Below are positions 1 through 4,967 of a stretch of DNA of 5,269 nucleotides, piece after piece; position 1 is the stretch's first letter; the number at the start of each line of letters is the position of its first letter. The notes under the pieces are model-generated. The model ran no database searches, had not been told where the DNA came from, and was given only the letters and a program-made list of their open reading frames with translations. Source of the DNA: Opitutaceae bacterium (GTDB lineage Bacteria; Verrucomicrobiota; Verrucomicrobiae; Opitutales; Opitutaceae); assembly GCA_031266495.1 (NCBI GenBank), contig JAISAX010000099.1:1-5269 (forward strand), given 5' to 3'. The position numbers and the translations under genes were made by a program.

Positions 1-53
<53 letters not shown>

Positions 54-57
54 TGGC

Positions 58-693
58 TCAGGCGGCGTTGGTTTCGTCTTTTTTACAGATCCAGCATTTG
101 ACGCCGATCTTGCCGTAAACGGTCCGGGCTTCGGAGAAGCCGTAGTCGATGTTCTCGCGGAGGGTGTGCAGGGGGACGCGGCCTTTGCGTTGCCATTCGC
201 GGCGGGCGATGTCGGAGCCGCCGAGGCGTCCGGAGCACTGGATGCGGATGCCTTCGGCGCCGAGCGTCATGGCGATTTCGACGGCTTTTTTCATGGCGCG
301 GCGGAAGGCGATGCGGCGTTCGAGCTGGAGGGCAACGTTTTCGGCGACAAGCTGGGCCTCGATTTCGGGTTTTTTGACTTCCTGGATGTCGAGGAGGATT
401 TCGCGTCCGGTGAGCCTGGCGATTTCGTCCTTGATTTTGTCGATTTCCTGGCCTTTGCGGCCAATGACGATGCCGGGGCGGGCGGTGTAGATCTTGACGC
501 GGACGCGGTTGGAGGCGCGTTCGATAAAGATGCGGGGCACGGAGGCCTGTTTGAGCTTCTCCATGAGCTTGCCACGGATGAGCTGGTCTTCGTGGAGGAG
601 CTTGGCGAAGTCTTTTTTGTTCGCGAACCAGCGGGATTGCCAGTTGTGGCGGACGGCGAGGCGGAAGCCAACGGGATTGGTTTTTTGACCCAT
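58..693 (-). CDS. rpsC: 30S ribosomal protein S3
   Basis: S3 sits in the head of the 30S subunit at the mRNA entry side and binds 16S rRNA together with S10 and S14. The 211-residue product is complete and somewhat shorter than the 233-residue E. coli protein, the difference lying in the C-terminal tail. It opens with the typical [12 protein letters not shown] start. A type 2 KH domain follows, with its GxxG loop as GRKG at residues 78-81 inside [11 protein letters not shown]. The C-terminal S3 domain carries [15 protein letters not shown] at about 153-167 and [10 protein letters not shown] at 190-199. The extreme C-terminus reads [10 protein letters not shown], with cysteines at 200 and 203 where E. 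coli has V and F. The gene starts 22 bp after rplV and has no visible Shine-Dalgarno sequence (the leader ends CAACACCACC). Translation may depend on coupling to rplV; that is inferred. The next gene, expected to be rplP, lies outside the window. Confidence 0.98.
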   Translation of the reverse strand: MGQKTNPVGFRLAVRHNWQSRWFANKKDFAKLLHEDQLIRGKLMEKLKQASVPRIFIERASNRVRVKIYTARPGIVIGRKGQEIDKIKDEIARLTGREILLDIQEVKKPEIEAQLVAENVALQLERRIAFRRAMKKAVEIAMTLGAEGIRIQCSGRLGGSDIARREWQRKGRVPLHTLRENIDYGFSEARTVYGKIGVKCWICKKDETNAA

Positions 694-715
694 GGTGGTG
701 TTGGTTCGTTGAAGA

Positions 716-1060
716 TCAGTTTTTGCCGCTGTCGTCGCTGAGCACGATGCGGATGTGGGACATTTTCTTGCGGCGGGGTTTTGCGGTGCCCCGGGCGCCC
801 GCCTTGAAGCGCTTGAGGACGGGGCCTTGCTCGACGATCGCGAACTTCACCTTGAGGCCGTCGGCGGGGAGGTTGTTGTTGTTCTCGGCGTTGGCGATGG
901 CGCTCTTCAGTGTCTTGTTGATGAGGCGCGCGGATTTGCGCGGGATGATCGTGAGGAGGTCAACGGCGTCGAGCGCCGGGCGTCCGGTGATGGTGTTGGC
1001 TACTTCACGCACTTTTTTGGGTGACATGCGGGCGTAGCGGGTGATGGCCTGGATTTCCAT
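716..1060 (-). CDS. rplV: 50S ribosomal protein L22
   Basis: L22 binds 23S rRNA, and its extended beta-hairpin lines the nascent-peptide exit tunnel next to L4. The product is 114 residues, close to the usual 110. It shows the N-terminal [17 protein letters not shown] block (residues 8-24), [17 protein letters not shown] (45-61), and the tunnel hairpin [20 protein letters not shown] (77-96) followed by [14 protein letters not shown] (96-109). The hairpin looks intact. The ATG at 1060 is the only sensible start: in-frame codons just upstream contain no start codon. A GGAGGA motif (complement of 1077-1082) lies 16 nt upstream, farther than the usual 5-10 nt, so its role is uncertain. The gene is normally right behind rpsS but here is separated from it by the 1186-1557 gene and a 125-bp spacer. 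It ends 22 bp before rpsC. Confidence 0.98.
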   Translation of the reverse strand: MEIQAITRYARMSPKKVREVANTITGRPALDAVDLLTIIPRKSARLINKTLKSAIANAENNNNLPADGLKVKFAIVEQGPVLKRFKAGARGTAKPRRKKMSHIRIVLSDDSGKN

Positions 1061-1185
1061 TGTGATGCGGGTGGATTCCTCCGGGTGGAGGGCGGGAGGC
1101 GACAGCGGAAGCGGGTTCCGCGCGGTGCGCGGCGCGGGCTCCCCTGCCCTTTTGTGTTGTTGGCGGATGGCTGGCGGGTGGTTTT
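1061..1185 (-). promoter_or_regulatory. rplV leader with overlapping GC-rich hairpins
   Basis: This 125-bp non-coding spacer is the second longest gap in the window. It holds two perfect 6-bp inverted repeats: gcggaa/ttccgc at 1105-1110 and 1116-1121 (5-nt loop), and ccgcgc/gcgcgg at 1118-1123 and 1127-1132 (3-nt loop). They share positions 1118-1121, so in RNA only one could form at a time. Neither is followed by a U tract in the direction of transcription, so neither looks like an intrinsic terminator. A GGAGGA motif lies closer to rplV (complement of 1077-1082). I saw no clear -10/-35 pair. In sequence this GC-rich, stems of this size can arise by chance, so a regulatory role is only a possibility. 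Confidence 0.25.
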
Positions 1186-1557
1186 CTAGCTGATGGTTTT
1201 GACGGAAACGGTGTCACCCGTGCGGATGGACTGGCCGTTTTCGAGAGTGAGGATGAGGGCGGCGGCGGCGCGGCGACGGAGGTCCACAAGGAGGATCTCC
1301 GCAACGGGGGCGCTGGCGCGGGTGACGCGGCAAACCATGCCTTGGCGAAGGCCGGCTTCGAATCCGGCGCCGAGGACGACGATGTCGGCTGCCCGGGCTG
1401 CGTGAATCTTGAGGACTGTCGTCCCGCGAATCGAGCGCTCCACCGGGATGATCCGGCCCGATGCCGGAGCCGCAACCGCGTCGGGCGCAACCGCGAGAGC
1501 GGTGGCGGCGATGGCTGTGGCAAGGCCGGAATGGACGAGGTCGCGGAGGCGTTTCAT
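1186..1557 (-). CDS. Predicted secreted small protein of unknown function inside the S10 operon
   Basis: I do not recognise this 123-residue protein. It begins with a typical Sec-type signal peptide: positive n-region MKRLRD, a hydrophobic stretch LATAIAATALAVA at about 12-24, and an Ala-rich end (PDAVAAPASG) with likely cleavage near residues 29-30. The mature part of about 93 residues alternates short hydrophobic strands with Gly turns (VLKIHAA, DIVVLGAGFEAGLRQGMVCRVTR, VAEILLVDL, AAAALILTL, IRTGDTVSV). The 'G...GL..G....V.R' block followed by '...GD.V' suggests a small beta-barrel of the kind found as C-terminal domains in some envelope-associated proteins; this is inference only. There is one cysteine, no membrane segment beyond the signal, and no catalytic motif. 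The ATG at 1557 gives the signal peptide directly, but no Shine-Dalgarno precedes it and a 16-nt C run (coding strand) lies 22 nt upstream. It is co-oriented between rpsS and rplV, so it is probably cotranscribed, although an exported protein has no evident ribosomal role. Confidence 0.75.
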   Translation of the reverse strand: MKRLRDLVHSGLATAIAATALAVAPDAVAAPASGRIIPVERSIRGTTVLKIHAARAADIVVLGAGFEAGLRQGMVCRVTRASAPVAEILLVDLRRRAAAALILTLENGQSIRTGDTVSVKTIS

Positions 1558-1579
1558 GAATGCGGAGGGCGGCGGCAGC

Positions 1580-1595
1580 GGGGGGGGGGGGGGGG
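1580..1595. repeat. G16 homopolymer between rpsS and the secreted-protein gene
   Basis: Sixteen consecutive G (C on the coding strand) occupy the 48-bp spacer between the rpsS stop and the start codon at 1557. The run ends 22 nt upstream of that ATG, within the 5' leader of the secreted-protein gene. Runs of this length are prone to slippage in replication and in sequencing. A length change here would not alter any reading frame but would change spacing upstream of the gene. Confidence 0.9.
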
Positions 1596-1605
1596 CCGGA
1601 CGAGA

Positions 1606-1881
1606 TCAGATTTCCTTGCGGGTCATGCCACCGTGCGACTTGAAGACGCGGGTGGGGGCGAATTCGCCGAGCTTGTGGCCGACCATGTTCTCGGTGACGT
1701 AAACGGCGACGAATGCCTTGCCGTTGTGCACGTTGAGCGTGTGGCCGATGAAGTCGGGCGTGATGGTGGACCGGCGGGACCAGGTCTGGATGGGTTTCTT
1801 GGCGCCGCTCTTGGTCGCCTTCTCGATTTTTTCGAGAAGGTGATAGTCGACGAAGAAGCCTTTTTTGATGGAACGAGCCAT
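1606..1881 (-). CDS. rpsS: 30S ribosomal protein S19
   Basis: S19 lies in the 30S head, partners with S13 and contacts the tRNA/inter-subunit bridge region. The 91-residue product is the standard length (about 92). It shows the N-terminal [16 protein letters not shown], the central [20 protein letters not shown] (residues 36-55), and the family signature continuing through [22 protein letters not shown] to residue 78. It ends with [12 protein letters not shown]. It starts 17 bp after rplB and has no Shine-Dalgarno (leader CCTAACGACACCGCACT). In place of rplV, the next gene downstream is the secreted-protein gene at 1557. Confidence 0.98.
   Translation of the reverse strand: MARSIKKGFFVDYHLLEKIEKATKSGAKKPIQTWSRRSTITPDFIGHTLNVHNGKAFVAVYVTENMVGHKLGEFAPTRVFKSHGGMTRKEI
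1818..1840 (-). repeat. Perfect 9-bp inverted repeat inside rpsS
   Basis: The sequence ccttctcga (1818-1826) and its exact complement tcgagaagg (1832-1840) flank a 5-nt loop of T (A in the mRNA). In rpsS mRNA the stem begins 42 nt into the coding region and spans codons for residues 14-22, LLEKIEKAT. No U tract follows, so it is not a terminator. It may simply reflect the codons for LLEKIEK, or it may slow early elongation; the sequence does not decide. Confidence 0.5.
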
Positions 1882-1898
1882 AGTGCGGTGTCGTTAGG

Positions 1899-2765
1899 TT
1901 ACTTCTTGTTGCGGGGCTTGCGGCCGTTGTGGCGCACGAGGATGAGGCTGTTCGAGGGTTTCGAACGGCGGCGGGTCGGGAAGCCCTTGGCGAGCTGGCC
2001 CCACGGGGAAACGAGATGCTGGCGTCCGCCACCGCCCTTGGACTTGCCCTGGCCGCCACCGTTGGGGTGGTCAACGGGGTTCATCGCCACGCCGCGCGAG
2101 CGGGGGCGTTTGCCGAGCCAGCGGTTGCGGCCGGCCTTGCCGAGCTTGCGGTTCATGTGCTCGCCGTTGCCGACTTCGCCGATGGTGGCGCGGCACTTCG
2201 GGTTGACGAGACGGATTTCGCCGGAAGGCATCTTGAGCTGGGCAAAACCGTTCTCGACGTTGACGAGCTCGATGGAGGTGCCGGCGGTGCGGCCGAGTTG
2301 GGCTCCCTTGCCGGGGACGAGTTCGACGCAGTGGAGCTTCGTGGAGGGCGGGATGATCGACAGGGGGTAGTTGTTGCCCGTGATGTAGTCGTTGAGCGAG
2401 GCCTTGTCGGAGGCGATGATCTTCGAACCGACTTTCAGCCCTTCGGGGGCGATGATGTAACGCTTGTCGCCGTTCTCGTACTTGAGGAGGGCGAGGTGCG
2501 CGGTGCGGTTGGGATCGTATTCGAGGGCGATGACCTCGGCGCGGACGTCGAGGAGGTCGCGCTTGAAGTCGATGATGCGGTAGAGGCGCTTGTGACCGCC
2601 GCCGCGACGACGCGAAGTAATGCGGCCGTAAACGTTGCGGCCGCCGGTCTTCGGCTTGGGCAGGGTGAGATCGCGCTCGGGGCGCTTTTTGGTGAGGCCC
2701 ACGGCCTGGTTCAACTGGGTGAATCGCAGGGAAGGCGTGAGCGGACGATAAGCTTTGATTGCCAT
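1899..2765 (-). CDS. rplB: 50S ribosomal protein L2
   Basis: L2 binds 23S rRNA near the peptidyl-transferase centre and helps subunit association. At 288 residues it is a little longer than E. coli L2 (273). The N-terminal OB-fold RNA-binding part contains GGRNVYGRITSRRRGGGHKRLYRIIDFKR (about 41-69). The SH3-like domain carries VPGKGAQLGRTAGTS (150-164) and CRATIGEVGNGEHMNRKLGKAGRNRWLGKRP (191-221). The signature RGVAMNPVDHPNGGGQGK runs at 224-241, and its first histidine, 233, matches the functionally important E. coli His229. The second histidine of the common DHPHGGG is Asn235 here. The tail VSPWGQLAKGFPTRRRSKPS...LVRHNGRKPRNKK resembles verrucomicrobial/planctomycete L2. The start ATG at 2765 lies 61 bp after rplW, with a GGAG (complement of 2776-2779) 10 nt upstream. 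Confidence 0.98.
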   Translation of the reverse strand: MAIKAYRPLTPSLRFTQLNQAVGLTKKRPERDLTLPKPKTGGRNVYGRITSRRRGGGHKRLYRIIDFKRDLLDVRAEVIALEYDPNRTAHLALLKYENGDKRYIIAPEGLKVGSKIIASDKASLNDYITGNNYPLSIIPPSTKLHCVELVPGKGAQLGRTAGTSIELVNVENGFAQLKMPSGEIRLVNPKCRATIGEVGNGEHMNRKLGKAGRNRWLGKRPRSRGVAMNPVDHPNGGGQGKSKGGGGRQHLVSPWGQLAKGFPTRRRSKPSNSLILVRHNGRKPRNKK

Positions 2766-2826
2766 GATTGGAGGTCTCCGGGTTGTGGCGTCGGTAGTGG
2801 GTGGTGGCGGCGGCGGCTGTGATCGG

Positions 2827-3108
2827 TCAGACGAGTTCGATCTTGTCGCCGGCCTTGAGGGTCACGACCGCCTTCTTGTAGTCGGAGGTGCGGCCCGGAC
2901 GGCCAGTGCGCGAGCGCCGGGCCTTGCCGGGGTTGTTCTGCGTGTTGACGCGCTTGACGGTGACCTTGAAGGCTTGCTCGACGGCGGCGGCGATGGCGTG
3001 CTTGCCGGCGCGGCGATCGACTTCGAAGGTGTATTGGCCGAGTTCGGCGGAGAGGAGGTTGGACTTCTCCGTGAGGCGGACGAGTTTGAGGACTTGGTCG
3101 GCTTTCAT
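2827..3108 (-). CDS. rplW: 50S ribosomal protein L23
   Basis: L23 lies at the exit of the peptide tunnel and is the docking site for trigger factor and the signal recognition particle. The 93-residue product has normal length. It shows the N-terminal MKADQVLKLVRLTEKS helix, EVDRRAGKHAIAAAVEQAFKVTVKRVNT (residues 29-56), the basic tunnel loop NNPGKARRSRTGRPGRTSDYKKA (58-80), and the closing strand VVTLKAGDKIELV. The start is secure: the ATG overlaps the rplD stop as TGATG, sharing one base, and a strong Shine-Dalgarno sits 8 nt upstream. This arrangement predicts translational coupling to rplD. Confidence 0.98.
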   Translation of the reverse strand: MKADQVLKLVRLTEKSNLLSAELGQYTFEVDRRAGKHAIAAAVEQAFKVTVKRVNTQNNPGKARRSRTGRPGRTSDYKKAVVTLKAGDKIELV

Positions 3109-3749
3109 CAGTTGGACTTTCCTCCGGTGTTGACGCGGGCGATGATTTTTTCGAGCGCGCTGGCGCTGACAATGATTTGCCGGTACTGCGCGAGGTCGAG
3201 GACGTTGAGGTTGGCGGCTTCCTGGAGGGAAACGCGCCCGATGTTGCGGGCGGCGCGGGCGGCCCCGGCGCTGAAGGTGGCGTCAACGATCAGCGTGTTG
3301 CCTTCGGGGGCGATGCGCGTGATGACTTCGTTGATGACTTTGGTCTTCGGCTGGGCCACTTCCCAGGCATCGATGGCGAGGATGTCGCCGGCGGAGAGGC
3401 GGTCGTAGAGCGCGCGGCGGAAGGCGAGGGCCTTGACCTTGGCGTTGACTTTCTTGGAGAAGTCGCGGGGGCGCGGGCCGAAGACGACGCCGCCGCCGAC
3501 CCAGATGGGCGAACGGGTAGAGCCGGCGCGGGCGCGTCCGGTGCCTTTCTGGCGCCACGGTTTCTTGCCGCCGCCGCGGACTTCGCCGCGGGTTTTTGCA
3601 GAGCGGGTGCCCTGGCGTTGGTTGGCGCGGATGGCGACGATGGTTTCCTTGAGGGCCTGGACGCCCTTGTCGTCGTCAAAAACGGGGAGACCTTCGAATT
3701 CCTGTTCGCGGGAGGTCGTTCCGTCGGAGCTGAATACTTTGAGCTTCAT
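3108..3749 (-). CDS. rplD: 50S ribosomal protein L4
   Basis: L4 binds 23S rRNA, and its extended loop lines the exit tunnel opposite L22. In E. coli it also represses its own operon through a leader upstream of rpsJ. The product is 213 residues, close to the usual 200-210. The loop is well conserved: TRGEVRGGGKKPWRQKGTGRARAGS at about 53-77, then SPIWVGGGVVFGPRPRDFSKKVN to 102. A C-terminal Rossmann-like domain follows, with ALRR-type (LAFRRALYDRL, 108-118), NTLIVDATF and NIGRVSLQEAANLNVLDLAQY segments. The last codons (NTGGKSN) also encode the Shine-Dalgarno of rplW. The gene starts 26 bp after rplC with a good Shine-Dalgarno 10 nt upstream. Whether this L4 autoregulates is unknown: the 49-bp spacer before rpsJ is too short to hold an E. 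coli-like S10 leader. Confidence 0.98.
   Translation of the reverse strand: MKLKVFSSDGTTSREQEFEGLPVFDDDKGVQALKETIVAIRANQRQGTRSAKTRGEVRGGGKKPWRQKGTGRARAGSTRSPIWVGGGVVFGPRPRDFSKKVNAKVKALAFRRALYDRLSAGDILAIDAWEVAQPKTKVINEVITRIAPEGNTLIVDATFSAGAARAARNIGRVSLQEAANLNVLDLAQYRQIIVSASALEKIIARVNTGGKSN
3117..3125 (-). promoter_or_regulatory. Shine-Dalgarno of rplW inside the end of rplD
   Basis: The coding strand reads GGAGGAAAG, 8 nt before the rplW ATG at 3108, and lies within the GGK codons of rplD. It is the strongest ribosome binding site in the window and fixes the rplW start. Confidence 0.85.
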
Positions 3750-3759
3750 GTCGATTGTT

Positions 3760-3766
3760 CTCCTTT
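3760..3766 (-). promoter_or_regulatory. Shine-Dalgarno of rplD
   Basis: The coding strand reads AAAGGAG, 10 nt before the rplD ATG at 3749, in the 26-bp rplC-rplD spacer. It supports that start. Confidence 0.8.
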
Positions 3767-3775
3767 GGTTCAGGT

Positions 3776-4432
3776 TCAGGCCTGGCGGGGTTGACCCTTG
3801 ATCGCGGTGCGGACAAGGACGTCGTCACCGTTGGCACCGGGGATGGCGCCTTTGACAAGGAGGAGGTTCCGGTCGGCCAGGATTTTCACAATGGTGAGGT
3901 TCTGGACGGTGCGGCGGACGTTTCCTGTGTGGCCGGGCATTTTCTGGTTTTTCCAGACGCGGCCGGGCGTCTGGCGCATGCCCACGGAGCCGATGCGGCG
4001 GTGGAACATCGAGCCGTGCGAGGCGGGTCCGCCGGCGGTCTTGAACCGGAACTGGACGCCCTGGAAGCCTTTGCCTTTGGTGACGCCGATGACGTCGATG
4101 GTCTGGCCTTCCTTGAAGGCGTCGGCAACGGTGATGATCGCGCCGGGCTTGAGGGGGGGGGGGGGAGGGGCGTCGAGGCGGACTTCGCGGAGGACGCGGG
4201 GTGCGTTTTCAAGCCCGGCCTTGGCGGCGTGGGCTTTTTCAGCCTTGGACGTGTTTTTGGCTTTTTTGGCCGAGAAACCGAGCTGGACGGCGTTGTAGCC
4301 GTCGGTTTCGGTGGTCTTGACCTGGACGACCGGGCATGGCCCGGCTTCGATCACGGTGACGGGGACGAGCACGTTTTGCGCGTCATAGACCTGCGTCATT
4401 CCGATCTTTTTGCCTGGGAGCGTTGAGATCAT
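3776..4432 (-). CDS. rplC: 50S ribosomal protein L3
   Basis: L3 is an early assembly protein of the 50S subunit whose central extension reaches the peptidyl-transferase centre. The product is 218 residues (E. coli 209). It opens with LPGKKIGMTQVYD (residues 5-17), then VPVTVIEAGPCPVVQVKT, and has GVTKGKGFQGV at 116-126. The extension is SHGSMFHRRIGSVGMRQTPGRVWKNQKMPGHTG (138-170), and the end is NLLLVKGAIPGANG (189-202). Gln154 in RQTPG aligns with the Gln150 that PrmB methylates in E. coli L3. Residues 89-93 are five consecutive prolines, encoded largely by a 13-nt C run, in a segment where E. coli has GEEFT-like residues; five prolines in a row would normally need EF-P for efficient synthesis. 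The frame is open on both sides of the run. The start ATG at 4432 gives the normal N-terminus but has no Shine-Dalgarno. The gene follows a 177-bp spacer after rpsJ. Confidence 0.97.
   Translation of the reverse strand: MISTLPGKKIGMTQVYDAQNVLVPVTVIEAGPCPVVQVKTTETDGYNAVQLGFSAKKAKNTSKAEKAHAAKAGLENAPRVLREVRLDAPPPPPLKPGAIITVADAFKEGQTIDVIGVTKGKGFQGVQFRFKTAGGPASHGSMFHRRIGSVGMRQTPGRVWKNQKMPGHTGNVRRTVQNLTIVKILADRNLLLVKGAIPGANGDDVLVRTAIKGQPRQA
4153..4165. repeat. G13 homopolymer inside rplC
   Basis: Thirteen consecutive G (C on the coding strand), followed by one A and four more G. It encodes most of the Pro89-Pro93 run of L3. The present length keeps rplC in frame; gain or loss of one or two bases would truncate an essential protein, so the real length must be compatible with the frame in living cells. 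Confidence 0.9.
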
Positions 4433-4486
4433 ATGGGCTAAGCGGTAGGTGGATGGTTATCCGTTTGTGTTGCCTACATTAGCGAT

Positions 4487-4507
4487 TCCGCCGGTGTGCC
4501 CGGCGGA
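4487..4507 (-). promoter_or_regulatory. 8-bp perfect hairpin upstream of rplC
   Basis: tccgccgg (4487-4494) pairs exactly with ccggcgga (4500-4507) around a 5-nt loop. The stem has six G-C pairs out of eight. An outer agcg/cgct pair (4481-4484 with 4513-4516) could extend the structure across small bulges. It ends 54 nt before the rplC start. No U tract follows on the coding strand, so it is not a classical intrinsic terminator; a leader structure is the more natural reading. Confidence 0.5.
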
Positions 4508-4573
4508 GGTGCCGCTAAACTGTGGGAGAACGATTTTCCGGGTGGAGAGTGTGAGTGTGCGAGTGAGTGGGAG

Positions 4574-4603
4574 CCGGACCGGTGGAGGGTGTGGATGGTC
4601 CGG
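4574..4603 (-). promoter_or_regulatory. 7-bp inverted repeat just after rpsJ
   Basis: ccggacc (4574-4580) pairs with ggtccgg (4597-4603) around a 16-nt loop. It begins 6 nt after the rpsJ stop codon. No U run follows, so termination without a factor is unlikely; it might protect an upstream 3' end or be incidental. Confidence 0.35.
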
Positions 4604-4609
4604 GTTCGG

Positions 4610-4918
4610 TCAGACGTTGATGGTGATGTCCACGCCCGAGGGGAGGTTGAGTTTTTTAAGCTCGTCCACGGTCTGGGCGGTGGGTTCGATGATGTCGATG
4701 AGGCGCTTGTGCGTGCGCGACTCGAACTGCTCCATGGATTTTTTGTCCACGTGCGGGGAGCGGTTGACAGAGAGTTTTTCGATACGCGCCGGGAGCGGAA
4801 TCGGGCCGGCGACCCTGGCTCCGGAGCGTTTGGCGGTTTCGACGATATCCGCGGCGGACTGGTCGATGACACGATAGTCAAAACCCTGGAGTTTGATGCG
4901 AATGCGTTGGCCTTTCAT
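4610..4918 (-). CDS. rpsJ: 30S ribosomal protein S10
   Basis: S10 is a 30S head protein that also serves as NusE, a partner of NusB and NusG in antitermination and in transcription-translation coupling. The 102-residue product has the standard length. It shows [44 protein letters not shown] at 2-45, and the S10 signature region with [26 protein letters not shown] (51-76). The end is [11 protein letters not shown]. It begins 49 bp after fusA with no tuf in between, and has no Shine-Dalgarno (leader CCGTTCTTTTACAGCC). The 177-bp gap after it suggests it may belong with the str genes more than with rplC and later genes. Confidence 0.98.
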   Translation of the reverse strand: MKGQRIRIKLQGFDYRVIDQSAADIVETAKRSGARVAGPIPLPARIEKLSVNRSPHVDKKSMEQFESRTHKRLIDIIEPTAQTVDELKKLNLPSGVDITINV

Positions 4919-4967
4919 GGCTGTAAAAGAACGGTGGGAAAAGAGCGGTGGAGAAGGGTGGCTGCGG

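Larger units (their letters stand above)
4433..4609 (-). promoter_or_regulatory. Structured rpsJ-rplC spacer
   Basis: This 177-bp gap is the longest non-coding stretch in the window. It contains two perfect inverted repeats, listed separately, and between them a G/T-rich stretch with repeated gtga/gagt units (4541-4572). No small ORF with a credible start stood out. I found no convincing promoter: a GATAAC-like hexamer on the coding strand near 4457-4462 has no matching -35 box. The gap could be an untranslated leader for the rplC-onward genes or a transcript boundary; both are inferences from its length and position. Confidence 0.45.

Noticed and set aside
1136..1158. Possible terminator reading on the plus strand (gggc/gccc stem followed by tttt)
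   Set aside because: The stem is only 4 bp, the T run is 4 nt, and there is no plus-strand gene for it to serve.
1214..2074. 286-residue minus-strand frame across rpsS and the secreted-protein gene
   Set aside because: It is rich in Arg, Pro and Ser and out of frame with rpsS, rplB and the signal-peptide gene; rpsS and rplB in other frames have unmistakable signatures.
1342..2370. 342-residue open frame on the plus strand
   Set aside because: It runs antisense through the secreted-protein gene, rpsS and rplB, and translates the G16 run as poly-Gly. It has no family resemblance. It is a by-product of GC-rich codon usage on the opposite strand.
1929..2822. 297-residue open frame on the plus strand
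   Set aside because: It is fully antisense to rplB, with Ala/Gly/Val/Asp-rich composition typical of a shadow frame in high-GC DNA.
3768..3781. Tandem ggttca repeat spanning the rplC stop
   Set aside because: It is only two copies of a 6-mer, partly coding, and too short to mean anything on its own.
3755..4426. 223-residue open frame on the plus strand
   Set aside because: It is antisense to nearly all of rplC, a full-length L3 gene with clear signatures, and has shadow-like composition.
4433..4470. Possible minus-strand promoter before rplC (GATAAC-like hexamer)
   Set aside because: There is no matching -35 hexamer at proper spacing, and a single weak hexamer is expected by chance.
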